64,000 nucleotides of DNA from Lacrimispora xylanisolvens. GTDB lineage: Bacteria > Bacillota > Clostridia > Lachnospirales > Lachnospiraceae. The DNA lies in contig NZ_PTJA01000004.1 of the NCBI RefSeq assembly GCF_002934545.1, forward strand, positions 310,001 to 374,000. Reading direction: 5' to 3'. The translations under genes were made by a program, and so were the position numbers. Under the pieces are notes generated by a model. The model was not told the DNA's origin and ran no database searches. It worked only from the letters and a program-made list of their open reading frames with translations. Positions 44,796-53,796 of this stretch are shown here, in pieces (the stretch's first letter is position 1; each line of letters begins with the position of its first letter).

Positions 44796-45785
44796 TTACC
44801 TGCGTATATGATTCAGTTCGGCTGACGCGCAGTTTAAAAGTGCCTTCATATATCCGGTACTGTAAGCCCATGAGGAATTTTCTCCCCCAACTGTTTCTCC
44901 CCAGACCGGTACATGATCCACATGGATGGCACCGTCGTAATCATAGCGTACCAGCTGTTTCATCAGTTCATACATATCCCCATAACCATCTTCCAGAAGC
45001 GTTTCCTCAAAATACGGCATGGTAGAACTGACATTTCGGAAATGAACCAGAAATACTTTTTTATTTTCAACAAAATACCGGATATCTTCCATTATATTAC
45101 CAAACTGTGCTCCGCCTTCCAGCCAGCAGCCAAGACACATCTTTAATCCCAGATATGGGCTGTTTCCGGATAATTCGAACGCATGTTTGTAATCTTCGGC
45201 TGAAGTAATTAAATTGGATATTCCAAGGAGACAGTCAACAGGAGGATCGTTCGGATGAAGAGCAATCTTTACATTTGCCTCTTCACAAACCGGAAGAACT
45301 CTGTCGAGAAAATATTTAAAATTGTCCCACATTTCTTCCTTTGTATAGAGCCTTCCATGAGTATATGGGCGGGTTTTTAATTCCTCTAAGTCCACAATCC
45401 GGCCAATACCGCCTCTTGTTTGTTCCCCTACTCCAAATCTCGTAGTCAACACATGGTTTGGCTCCCACGTCATATATACAACCGGGATTTGTGCCTTACC
45501 CAGAATCCGGTTAAAACGATTATATTCTTCAATCGCCTCATCCCGTCCAGGCAGCCCCAGATGAATCTTATCATTCTTATATAAATGGACATTTCCCGCA
45601 TCTGTTACTGTTAAATCATATTTTTTAAGACGCTCAAGAAATCTCATTACAGAATCATAATCTGTATGCTCGTCTTTGAATATAACATATACGTACTTAA
45701 TACCCATCTGTTTAATAAATAACAGCTGTTCATCTGTATAGTCAGATACAACCTTTGACTGTACCTTTATCTTGTTTCCCAGCAT
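44796..45785 (-). CDS. Mannonate-dehydratase-like (UxuA family) enzyme
   Basis: A 329-residue TIM-barrel protein, shorter than E. coli UxuA (394). Metal-site residues of UxuA appear to be kept: H177 in ALHPNDPP, C217 in MCLGC, H248 in VHFRN and D290 in HVDHVP. UxuA turns D-mannonate into 2-keto-3-deoxygluconate in glucuronate breakdown. I start it at 45785, where AAGGAGG lies 8 bases upstream; the TTG 18 bases earlier overlaps that site. The operon suggests a substrate from uronide oligomers. The short length leaves room for a different aldonic acid. Confidence 0.83.
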   Translation of the reverse strand: MLGNKIKVQSKVVSDYTDEQLLFIKQMGIKYVYVIFKDEHTDYDSVMRFLERLKKYDLTVTDAGNVHLYKNDKIHLGLPGRDEAIEEYNRFNRILGKAQIPVVYMTWEPNHVLTTRFGVGEQTRGGIGRIVDLEELKTRPYTHGRLYTKEEMWDNFKYFLDRVLPVCEEANVKIALHPNDPPVDCLLGISNLITSAEDYKHAFELSGNSPYLGLKMCLGCWLEGGAQFGNIMEDIRYFVENKKVFLVHFRNVSSTMPYFEETLLEDGYGDMYELMKQLVRYDYDGAIHVDHVPVWGETVGGENSSWAYSTGYMKALLNCASAELNHIRR

Positions 45786-45816
45786 GTGGAGATCCTCCTT
45801 CAAATTAAATAATCAG

Positions 45817-47433
45817 TTATTTGGTCCAGTAAACGGCTTCCGGCGTCCACTGTTCCAGACTTACATCGTAAATTCCGCTGTCTTTCAGTCCGGGAACACT
45901 AAATGCTTCATAATAAACAACAGACAGCGGAGTAATCATTACATAATCCGAAACAAGAGCCTTGGCTGCCTTTTGTAAATTTTCTTTTTTCTCGTCAATT
46001 GTTCTGGCTTCTCTGGCTGCAAACAGCGGCGTTTCAAATTCATCCGGCCGAAGCATGATTCCATGATTTTTAATTCCTTCAGAGGAATACAGACGGATAT
46101 AATTATTGGTGAAATCCATCTTACTGGCACCTCTGTTTGCAATAAAACCATCAATGTCGTCTTCTTTCTGCATTGCCGCCAGGGCCGATCCATCTAAAAC
46201 CTCAACCTTTGCCGTAATGCCGATTGTAGCCAATATGGCCTGGAATGCAGTCGCCGTATCATTATTCTGTGACGTTGTATAAATGGATGTTTCAAAGCCA
46301 TTGGGATACCCCGCTTCAGAAAGCATCTGCTTTGCCAATTCCGGATTGTATTCATAGAATTCCTGAGGAGAATATGCCCATGAGTCAGAGGTACAGAACA
46401 AAGGAGTAGCCTCACCTAAACCGCCGGAGAGTGCCTTTGCTACCTGTTCCCAGTCAATGGCATGCATAATTGCCTGGCGCACCTTTAAATCTCCCATGGG
46501 ATGCTTATCGCTCTTACTGTTCCAGATTATGTGCTTAATGTCCGCACAGTTTGCATTCTTTCTGCCGATGCTTTCAAATCCAGCCTGTTTGATTGTATTA
46601 ATAATTGCGTCATTTTCCAGCTTCATAGCCACTCCCACTTCTTTATTAAGAAGAGCAGACATCATGGTATTGGTATCCATGATCATATCAATCTCCAGCT
46701 GGTCAACATGAGGCAGTCCTTCTATTCTGTAATTCTCATTTTTTGTATATGTAATTTTGTTATCATCAACAAAGGAATCCAGGACGAACGGGCCGGTTCC
46801 AACGGCATGGGTCTTGCACCATTCCTCACCGTTCTTTTCGTAGGCTTCCTTGGAAATGATAAAGATATCACCGATTAAATTATCCCAGTTGTTCGCCCAC
46901 TGATCATACTGAATTTCAATTCTTCTATCATCAACCACCGTAACCTTCACTGGAGAACCAAGCTCACTGGCCTTTCCATTGTCAATATACTTCTGTATAT
47001 TCCATGCTACTGCCTCCGCGTTGCAATCCGATCCGTCATGAAACTTCACGCCTTCCCTCAGCTTAATGGTGAAAATCAGATTATCCGGATCTGAGTAGAA
47101 CTCTTCTGCCAGCCAGGGATAATAATTCCCCTCCTCATCGGCACGTCCAAGGGATTCAATAACCGGCTGTGCGCCAAAACGGTCACTGGTCGAGGTCGAC
47201 TGGGGCAGGAAGAATGTATTATGTGACAGCGGAATGGCTATTACCAGTTTCCCCCCTTCTGCAACTTCTTTTGCAGTCTCATTTTCTACGGTCTTTGCTG
47301 CCGTTGTTTCTATGTTTTTTGCAGTGGTTGTCTCCGGGATACTGGTATCTTTACTCCCTCCGCAGCCAGCAGTCATTGCTGCAGCCATAACTGCCAAAAC
47401 TGTCAATGCTAAAACTTTCTTTGCTGTTTTCAT
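45817..47433 (-). CDS. Opp/Dpp-family substrate-binding lipoprotein
   Basis: A 538-residue exported lipoprotein with signal peptide and lipobox MTAGCGGS (Cys near 24), a Thr/Glu-rich linker and a family 5 binding domain with LREGVKFHDGSDCNAEAVAWNIQKY. The family binds peptides, nickel or oligosaccharides. Start at 47433 with AAGGAGG before it. As it sits between an Opp-type ATPase and two uronide enzymes, an oligo-uronide ligand is likely. Confidence 0.92.
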   Translation of the reverse strand: MKTAKKVLALTVLAVMAAAMTAGCGGSKDTSIPETTTAKNIETTAAKTVENETAKEVAEGGKLVIAIPLSHNTFFLPQSTSTSDRFGAQPVIESLGRADEEGNYYPWLAEEFYSDPDNLIFTIKLREGVKFHDGSDCNAEAVAWNIQKYIDNGKASELGSPVKVTVVDDRRIEIQYDQWANNWDNLIGDIFIISKEAYEKNGEEWCKTHAVGTGPFVLDSFVDDNKITYTKNENYRIEGLPHVDQLEIDMIMDTNTMMSALLNKEVGVAMKLENDAIINTIKQAGFESIGRKNANCADIKHIIWNSKSDKHPMGDLKVRQAIMHAIDWEQVAKALSGGLGEATPLFCTSDSWAYSPQEFYEYNPELAKQMLSEAGYPNGFETSIYTTSQNNDTATAFQAILATIGITAKVEVLDGSALAAMQKEDDIDGFIANRGASKMDFTNNYIRLYSSEGIKNHGIMLRPDEFETPLFAAREARTIDEKKENLQKAAKALVSDYVMITPLSVVYYEAFSVPGLKDSGIYDVSLEQWTPEAVYWTK

Positions 47434-47463
47434 TCTGTAATCCTCCTTCAATCTCAATGTTTT

Positions 47464-49491
47464 TTATTGATTGTATAAGAAACAAGCCACCTGATGATTT
47501 CCTCCCGCATCAAGAAGTCTTGGTATCTCCCTTCGGCACCGTTCACTGGCCTTATCACATCTGTTATGGAACGGACAGCCTTCCGGCCTGTTTGTAAGAC
47601 TTGGCACTTCTCCTCTGATGGGAACTCTCTCTCTGGTTTCCTCAACCAGAGGATCTGCTACCGGAACCGCACTGAGCAGTGTTCTGGTATAAGGATGAAG
47701 AGTATTGCTGTACAGTTCCTCACAGTCTGCAATTTCCACCACTCTTCCCAGATACATAACCAGAATCCGGCTGCTTATATGCTTGACAACTGCCAGATCA
47801 TGGGCAATAAACAAATAGGTCAGACCAAGCTTTGACTGCAGCTCCTCAAGCAGATTAATAATCTGAGCCTGTATGGAAACATCCAGGGCCGATATTGGTT
47901 CATCGCAGAGAATGAGATCCGGCTGGGAGGATAAGGCCCTGGCAATGCCAAGCCTCTGTCTCTGTCCTCCTGAAAACTCATGAGGCACCCGGTATTTAAG
48001 GGCTGGATCCAGCCCGACGATCCGGAACAGTTCATCTACTCTTTTACCGTACTCCTCCCTGTTTTTCACCAGCTTATGGAGGATGAGAGATTCACCTACA
48101 ATGGACTCCGCTGTCTGTCTTGGATCAAGAGAGGAAAAGGGATCCTGAAAAATCATGGATATTTTTTTTCTGAAGGGGTACATCTGTCTGTCGCTAAAGC
48201 CTGCAATGTCTGTGCCATTGAATACGATACTTCCTTCCTCCGGTTTATACACACGCATGATACATCTGGCCAGAGTCGTTTTTCCGCACCCCGACTCCCC
48301 TACAATCCCCAGCGTCTCACCCTTTCTAACATAAAAATCAATGTCCTCAATTGCTTTTACGTCGCCGATCTTCTTTCTGACCATCCCTTTGTAAATAGGA
48401 AAATACTTCCTGACATTTTTTACATCAAGACAGATTTCTTCTCCTGCCTTTGATGCAGGGGCTTTTTTTATTTTCTTAGCTGCAATCTCTTCAGCCTTTA
48501 TTTTCTTTTCTTCTTCCGATAAATGGCACGCAGCGAAATGCCCTTTTACTATCTCCTGAAGCGCAGGCTTTGAACATTCCCTGCACCGATTCATGCGGTA
48601 TTCACAGCGTTCATAAAAAGGACAGAATTCAGGCCTTGATGCCGGATTAGGCGGAAGCCCCTCAATAGGAATCAGAATGCGATCCTTGGGATCGTCAAGC
48701 CTTGGAATGGCTCTGAGCAGCGCTCTGGTATAAGGATGCTCCGGATCTGCAAAGAGCCTTTTTGTATCCGTCATTTCCACAACGCTTCCTGAATACATTA
48801 CATAAATCCGTTCTGCAAACCTGGCTACGATTCCCAGATTATGAGTCACAATAATAACCGATGTATTGGTTTTCTTTGCGATATCCCTGATCATCTCCAG
48901 AAGCTGGGCCTGGGTAGTCACATCAAGAGCCGTAGTCGCCTCATCTGCAACCAGAATCTCAGGTTCTGATGACATAGCCATGGCAATCATGATACGCTGA
49001 CGCATTCCGCCGGAAAACTGCTGCGGATAATAATCGAACCGCTCCTGCGGATCCGGTATATTAACCAGCTTCAGCATCTCTATGGCACGCTTTTTCGCTT
49101 CTTCCCTGTCCACCTTTAAGTGTTCCATAATATTTTCCTGTATCTGATATCCGATGGTCAGTACCGGATTTAAGGATGTCATAGGCTCCTGAAAAATCAT
49201 ACTTATTTTTCCGCCTCTCATATGACGCATTTCCTCGCTGTTTGGTCCATACTCCAGCATATTTTTTTCATTTCCCCGGATATAAACCTCACCGCCAGTC
49301 ACCTTCCCCGGTGAGCCGATCAATTGCAGCATGCTCATCATGGTCACGGATTTCCCGCTCCCTGACTCCCCTACAATCCCGATAATCTCACCTGGATCCA
49401 GATACATGGTTACATTGTCAACAGCCTTTACAAGCTGTCCGTCTGTCTTAAAACAGGTTTCGATATTTCTCAGTTCCAACAAGTGTTCCAT
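47464..49491 (-). CDS. Fused DppD-DppF ATPase
   Basis: A 675-residue protein holding two ABC ATPases. The first (about 1-320) has GESGSGKS, FSGGMRQR and LVADEATTALDV, then an OppD-type Cys-rich tail (CPFYERCEYRMNRCREC...CH). A charged linker (about 330-350) joins it to the second (about 355-675) with GESGCGKTTLAR, FSGGQRQRLGIARAL and ILCDEPISALDVS and another Cys-rich tail. The same fusion is known in GsiA and YejF. Start at 49491 with GGGAGGAG before it. It drives import by the adjacent permeases. Confidence 0.95.
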   Translation of the reverse strand: MEHLLELRNIETCFKTDGQLVKAVDNVTMYLDPGEIIGIVGESGSGKSVTMMSMLQLIGSPGKVTGGEVYIRGNEKNMLEYGPNSEEMRHMRGGKISMIFQEPMTSLNPVLTIGYQIQENIMEHLKVDREEAKKRAIEMLKLVNIPDPQERFDYYPQQFSGGMRQRIMIAMAMSSEPEILVADEATTALDVTTQAQLLEMIRDIAKKTNTSVIIVTHNLGIVARFAERIYVMYSGSVVEMTDTKRLFADPEHPYTRALLRAIPRLDDPKDRILIPIEGLPPNPASRPEFCPFYERCEYRMNRCRECSKPALQEIVKGHFAACHLSEEEKKIKAEEIAAKKIKKAPASKAGEEICLDVKNVRKYFPIYKGMVRKKIGDVKAIEDIDFYVRKGETLGIVGESGCGKTTLARCIMRVYKPEEGSIVFNGTDIAGFSDRQMYPFRKKISMIFQDPFSSLDPRQTAESIVGESLILHKLVKNREEYGKRVDELFRIVGLDPALKYRVPHEFSGGQRQRLGIARALSSQPDLILCDEPISALDVSIQAQIINLLEELQSKLGLTYLFIAHDLAVVKHISSRILVMYLGRVVEIADCEELYSNTLHPYTRTLLSAVPVADPLVEETRERVPIRGEVPSLTNRPEGCPFHNRCDKASERCRREIPRLLDAGGNHQVACFLYNQ

Positions 49492-49505
49492 TTTATCTCC
49501 TCCCA

Positions 49506-50363
49506 TCAAACCTCACCCCGAAGCCTTGGATCCAGTGCATCCCGGACACCGTCACCAAACATATTCAGACAGATAACCAGAACCGCCACACAGACTCCCG
49601 GTGTGAGTGCAAATACAGGATTCTGGAGAAGGAACAGGCGGCCGTCACTGACCATACCGCCCCAGGATGCAGTCGGCGCGCTGATCCCCAGACCTAAAAA
49701 GCTGAGTCCGGCTTCTGCCAGAATGGTCTGTCCCACCTGCTGGGTCATCATGACAATGATCGGTGAGATACTGTTTGGGAGAATATGTTTAAACATCAGC
49801 CTGAAATTTTTATTTCCCTGAAGCTTTCCTGCCATAACGTAATCTGCCTGCTTGATTGTCAGCACCTGCCCTCTCATCATCCGGACATATCCTGCCATGG
49901 AAGAAATTCCAAGAATAATTGCCAGATTACGGATCCCACTGCCAAACACGGCAGTCAGGGCCATAGCGAGGATAATCTGGGGAATCGCCCGGATAGCTTC
50001 CATGATTCTTGTAATAATGTCATCTGTGATTCCGCCGAAATAACCTGCAATCATTCCGAAAAATGTTCCCGCAACACATGCAATCATGACTGCAAATACG
50101 CCGATAATCAGACTGACTCTGGTTCCGTATATAATCCGGCTTAACACGTCTCTCCCGTAATTGTCGGTTCCAAGGAGATGATCTTTTCCCGGTCCCTGAA
50201 GATAAGAGGAAAAATCTGCATAATTGGGGTCATACGGAGCAAAAAACGGTGCAAAAACTGCCAGGGCAATAAAGAGGAGAACTACCGCTGCACTGAATGC
50301 GGCAATCTTTCTGGTAAACAAAATTTTAATTGTCTTTTTCCATCTTCCGTTATTTTTCATCAT
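49506..50363 (-). CDS. Opp/Dpp-family permease (DppC type)
   Basis: A 285-residue permease with an N-terminal OppC segment, six hydrophobic segments and the DppC signatures HLLGTDNYGRDVLSRIIYG (about 59-77) and EAGLSFLGLGISAPTASWG (about 228-246). It lies between dppB-type and ATPase genes with short gaps. Confidence 0.94.
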   Translation of the reverse strand: MMKNNGRWKKTIKILFTRKIAAFSAAVVLLFIALAVFAPFFAPYDPNYADFSSYLQGPGKDHLLGTDNYGRDVLSRIIYGTRVSLIIGVFAVMIACVAGTFFGMIAGYFGGITDDIITRIMEAIRAIPQIILAMALTAVFGSGIRNLAIILGISSMAGYVRMMRGQVLTIKQADYVMAGKLQGNKNFRLMFKHILPNSISPIIVMMTQQVGQTILAEAGLSFLGLGISAPTASWGGMVSDGRLFLLQNPVFALTPGVCVAVLVICLNMFGDGVRDALDPRLRGEV

Positions 50364-50372
50364 TTTGCCTCC

Positions 50373-51317
50373 CTATTCAAACCTGACTCTCGGATCAACC
50401 ACCGCATACAGAATATCCGTCAAAAGGTTGATGATACAGGATACCAGCGCGGTGACCAGCACGCATGCCTGAACAACCGGTATATCTCTTGACTGAATGG
50501 CTTTAACAAATAAAGAACCCATTCCCGGAATGTTAAACACAGATTCCACAAACATGGAACCTGCCAGCATGGAACCAAGGCGCATTCCAAGTATGGTGAT
50601 AACTGGTATCAGGGCATTCTTAAGAGCATGCACATAGATGACCTTCTGCTGTGACAATCCCTTGCTTTTCGCAGTTCTGACATAATCCTGCCGGATGACT
50701 TCCAGCATACTGGAACGTGTCTGCCTGGTCACTGTAGCTATTCCTCCAAGTGCCAGACAAAACAGCGGCATAACAGTCTGTCTGATTCCAGTCACCGGAT
50801 CTTCATAAAACCAGGTAAAGCCGTAAGAAGGAAGCCAGCCCAGTTTCATTGCAAATACATACATGACTAACAGTGCAATCCAGAACTGGGGCAGACAGGC
50901 TGTTATGTTAGCGACCAGAGTAACTGCCGTATCCGCCGGTCTTCCCCTGTATACTGCACTGATCACACCAAACAGGATTCCCAGGGGAATGCTTATGATA
51001 AATGCACTGATTGAAAAAAACAAGGTAATTGGAATCCGTTCATTTATAATTTCCAAAGTGCTTTTATGAAACTGGGTGGACTGTCCCCAGTCCCCCTGGA
51101 CCGCACCCGACAGCCAGCTGAAATACCTGCTGATAATCGGCTGATCCAATTTTAATTCATGAAACACCCTCTGATATTCTTCCTGGGATACCTCCTGACC
51201 CAGCATGGCATATACAGGATCACCGGGAATTAACGATACCAGCATAAATGTAAAGATGGATATCAGAAAAATAATCAGTATCATCTGTCCGGTACGTTTT
51301 ATTATGTATGCTTTCAT
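50373..51317 (-). CDS. Opp/Dpp-family permease (DppB type)
   Basis: A 314-residue permease with six hydrophobic segments, N-terminal LIPGDPVYAMLG and the late motif VESVFNIPGMGSLFVKAI. It is the first gene of the operon dppB-dppC-dppDF-dppA-uxuA-like-lyase. It is divergent from a LysR gene across 286 AT-rich bases, in which several TATAAT-like boxes but no clear operator are visible. Confidence 0.94.
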   Translation of the reverse strand: MKAYIIKRTGQMILIIFLISIFTFMLVSLIPGDPVYAMLGQEVSQEEYQRVFHELKLDQPIISRYFSWLSGAVQGDWGQSTQFHKSTLEIINERIPITLFFSISAFIISIPLGILFGVISAVYRGRPADTAVTLVANITACLPQFWIALLVMYVFAMKLGWLPSYGFTWFYEDPVTGIRQTVMPLFCLALGGIATVTRQTRSSMLEVIRQDYVRTAKSKGLSQQKVIYVHALKNALIPVITILGMRLGSMLAGSMFVESVFNIPGMGSLFVKAIQSRDIPVVQACVLVTALVSCIINLLTDILYAVVDPRVRFE

Positions 51318-51603
51318 TTAAACTTTATAGCAGGAACTTATAACCTGCCATATTCCTCCCTCCTTGCATAACTCTTTTTACATTCTGTTGATTTTAGTGT
51401 TTTCATTATAGCGATACTTTGTTATAATAAAAATATAAATGTTTTATATAATAAATCGCGTCATCTCCTTTTGAATATAAATTTTAACTACTTTCAAGTT
51501 CTAATTATATATTTCTTTATACATTTTTTCCAATAACCCCTTCCTATTTTTACTATAGTCATTGCCTATAATCATAATTTGCACAAAAGAAAGCAGGTTT
51601 GCC

Positions 51604-52521
51604 ATGGACATCAGATATCTGGAATATATTCTCGCGCTGGCTGAAACTGGAAATATGACGAAAGCAGCTAAAAAACTATACATATCACAACCCACTCTCA
51701 GCCAGTTTCTCACCAAGCAGGAACTGGAACTGGGTTCACCGCTATTTGAAAGATTAAGCGGTACCTATTCCCTGACTCCGGTTGGAGGCCTTTACGCAGA
51801 ATACGCAAAAAAAGTGATTTCCTTAACCACAAATCTGGAAAAAGATATAAAACGAGTATCAAATTCAAGCCGGATCCGTATTGGTACCTCAGCCTCCAGC
51901 GCCATGCAAATGCTCTCCTGCATCCTGGCTGATTTCCGCAAGTATTATCCGAGGGTGGAACTTGTTCTGTCAGACGATAATCTAAGATCCACCAGTAATT
52001 TTATTTCAAAAGGTGAAATAGACCTGGCATTTGTAACTGCCAATTCTCTTGAACAGTACAGAGGCCAGAGCATTGAGCTGAAGAAAGAAGAGGTTGTCTT
52101 TGCCGCTCCCAGCAGCCATCCCTATTGTCAGAAAACCAGCGGAAACCGCCAGCGTCCTCTTACCAGTACACAGCTTCTGGAACATTTTCAAGGTTCCCCT
52201 TTCATTCTGCAGCATAAAGGATCCTGTATCCGGTATCTGATTGAAGATTTTTTTGAAACGGTGGAGTTTAACCCCACTGTTGCCTGCATGACTTCCCATG
52301 TCCAGTCTATTTGTGATATGGTATCCAGTAACATCGGGGTGGGATTTATTCCGGTTGAATATCAGCCTCCTCACAAGATGATCACCTGCTTTTCACTGGA
52401 ACCGAAACTGTATAGAATTCATTCAATTCTTTACCGAAAGGATTTAATTATGACACCGCCTCATAAATGTCTGATCGATTTGGCTAAAGCATATGTAAAT
52501 ACCAATTGGAACCATTTTTAA
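51604..52521 (+). CDS. LysR-family regulator of the Opp/uronide operon
   Basis: A 305-residue regulator with helix-turn-helix GNMTKAAKKLYISQPTLSQFLTKQE (about 15-40) and an effector domain. I start it at 51604 (MDIRYLEYIL, the normal LysR N-terminus); upstream in-frame codons would add a 14-residue tail. It is divergent from the Opp-type operon and so its probable regulator. Confidence 0.92.
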   Translation: MDIRYLEYILALAETGNMTKAAKKLYISQPTLSQFLTKQELELGSPLFERLSGTYSLTPVGGLYAEYAKKVISLTTNLEKDIKRVSNSSRIRIGTSASSAMQMLSCILADFRKYYPRVELVLSDDNLRSTSNFISKGEIDLAFVTANSLEQYRGQSIELKKEEVVFAAPSSHPYCQKTSGNRQRPLTSTQLLEHFQGSPFILQHKGSCIRYLIEDFFETVEFNPTVACMTSHVQSICDMVSSNIGVGFIPVEYQPPHKMITCFSLEPKLYRIHSILYRKDLIMTPPHKCLIDLAKAYVNTNWNHF

Positions 52522-52574
52522 AAATGGTGATCTTAAGTTAAAGACATTGAATTAGTATATGTGCCCGACAGACA

Positions 52575-52618
52575 CAAAAAAAGAAGAATTCTTCCATCTG
52601 AAGAATCCTTCTTTTTTT
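52575..52618. terminator. Bidirectional terminator between lysR and ferritin genes
   Basis: AAAAAAAGAAG-ATTCTTC pairs with GAAGAAT-CTTCTTTTTTT around a short CATCT loop, with T7 on the plus strand and the matching run on the minus strand. The genes are convergent. Confidence 0.9.
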
Positions 52619-52683
52619 AAACTGTTTTTCCCTTGCCTATAGGGGTTCTACCTTATTTAATTTCTAAACCTCTGCCTGAAAAA

Positions 52684-53196
52684 TCAGATCACCAGCGTAG
52701 GCGGAGTATAGACTCTGGCTGCCAGCTCTGAATCCAGGAGATAAAGTCCCTTTGCATCATTACCGAATAAATCATATCTCTTAATGATCTCATCCGTATT
52801 CTTTTCTTCTTCACTCTGTTCCTTTACGAACCAGTCAAGAAACTGCATGGTACGGAAATCCTTTATTTCATAAGCAGCTCCGTAAATGTCATGAATGGAA
52901 GCTGTTACCTTGATCTCATGTTCATAAGCTTCCATGGCCGGCTGACGGAAATCAGTGAAAGCGAAGGAAGGGGCCTTAATATCCGAAAGAACAATCTTTT
53001 CTCCGTTCTGAAGAAGGTAATCCATGAACAGCATTGCATGGTCCCGCTCCTCCTGAGTCTGTATTTTAAACCAGTTTGCAAACCCATTTAAATTCTGGTC
53101 TGCATAATAGTTTGATATATCCAGATATACATATGCGGAGTAAAGTTCAAAATTAATCTGTTTGTTTATCTTAGCAACAATCTCTTTGTTAAGCAT
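52684..53196 (-). CDS. ftnA: Non-haem ferritin
   Basis: A 170-residue four-helix protein that oxidises and stores iron as a 24-mer. Ferroxidase ligands are visible: E17 (NFELYSAY), E50 and H53 in QTQEERDHA, E94 (HEIKVTASI) and Q/E in the later KEQSEEEKN. It is monocistronic with a good ribosome binding site. It protects the anaerobe from free iron and peroxide. Confidence 0.95.
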   Translation of the reverse strand: MLNKEIVAKINKQINFELYSAYVYLDISNYYADQNLNGFANWFKIQTQEERDHAMLFMDYLLQNGEKIVLSDIKAPSFAFTDFRQPAMEAYEHEIKVTASIHDIYGAAYEIKDFRTMQFLDWFVKEQSEEEKNTDEIIKRYDLFGNDAKGLYLLDSELAARVYTPPTLVI

Positions 53197-53385
53197 AATC
53201 GAATCCTCCTTTATAATATAAAAATCATTTTAATAAACAAGGTTGTCCAATATTTCATATTAATTTAGTTACTATCAAATATTTCAACTTGTTTATTGCT
53301 ATATTCTAACATCTTTGATGAAATTTTTCAATATGATATACATAAAATATTGACATGTTTTAAAGCTAAACATATTAATTACACT

Positions 53386-53414
53386 TTACAACTCTGCCTC
53401 TAATGTGGTATATT
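53386..53414 (+). promoter_or_regulatory. Promoter of the antitoxin RNA
   Basis: TTACAA (53386-53391), 17 bases, then TGG-TATATT (TATATT at 53409-53414, extended -10). It would start an RNA at about 53421. A further good pair, TTGACA (53350-53355) and TATTAA (53373-53378) with 17 bases between, lies just upstream and could start a longer form. Confidence 0.65.
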
Positions 53415-53420
53415 TGAATT

Positions 53421-53527
53421 ACAAAAGAGTAACCGCCACACAAGGTGGAAGCTCCCATGATTGACTAACTGCTCATGTAGCCATGAGCCAGCCTATCCTG
53501 GTCGCGTCAGGGTAGGCTATTTTTTTG
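53421..53527 (+). ncRNA. Probable type I antitoxin RNA (RatA/SR4-like)
   Basis: A plus-strand RNA of about 105 bases is predicted from the promoter to a strong terminator. It contains GAGTAACCG followed by the hairpin CCAC-ACAA-GGTGG, then GCTCATG-TAGC-CATGAGC (53471-53488) and the terminator stem. It runs toward the toxin gene and overlaps its last codons and 3' end, so it could pair with the toxin mRNA. No open reading frame is apparent in it. Confidence 0.65.
53491..53527 (+). terminator. Terminator of the antitoxin RNA
   Basis: GCCTATCCTG (53491-53500) pairs with CAGGGTAGGC (53508-53517, one G-U) around a GTCGCGT loop, followed by ATTTTTTTG. Confidence 0.85.
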
Positions 53528-53600
53528 CTATATATGTAAGCAATGCAATCAGGAATGTACCACCTGAAAACAATGTGCTTAAAGTCTGGTATATATCCAT
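53517..53600 (-). CDS. Holin-like type I toxin peptide (27 residues)
   Basis: The minus strand encodes MDIYQTLSTLFSGGTFLIAL, then LTYIAKK and stop. This is the shape of 'putative holin-like toxin' peptides (TxpA/Fst-like): a short start, one membrane helix (about 8-24) and a Lys-rich end. A very strong GGGAGGTGATG site lies just before the ATG. Such peptides insert into the membrane and stop growth when not held down by an antisense RNA, which is present on the other strand. It is too short for most gene finders. Confidence 0.8.
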   Translation of the reverse strand: MDIYQTLSTLFSGGTFLIALLTYIAKK

Positions 53601-53644
53601 TTGCATCACCTCCCATCTTATTACGACATAAAGACATAAAATCT

Positions 53645-53710
53645 GGAAGGTTCCACCCTGTATTCGGTTACTCCTGATAGCATATTACCATACATTTCCA
53701 ATACCTACAA
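53645..53710 (-). promoter_or_regulatory. Toxin promoter and leader element
   Basis: TTGTAG (53705-53710), 17 bases, then TGG-TAATAT (53682-53687, extended -10) on the minus strand. The predicted RNA begins near 53675 with GGAGTAACCG...GGTGGAACCTTCC (53645-53674), nearly the same as the first bases of the antitoxin RNA (53427-53455). The two form an inverted repeat in the DNA. The leader to the toxin start is about 75 bases. Confidence 0.6.
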
Positions 53711-53755
53711 TATTTAATTATGATACAAAAAAACGACAGAGATTAATAAGCTATG

Positions 53756-53790
53756 AAAAAGAACGAAACTATCACAGTCCCGTTCTTTTT
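53756..53790 (-). terminator. Terminator of the transketolase/ABC operon
   Basis: AAAAAGAACG (53756-53765) and CGTTCTTTTT (53781-53790) form a 10-bp stem with T5 on the minus strand, directly after the talC-like stop. Confidence 0.85.
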
Positions 53791-53796
53791 TCTAAG

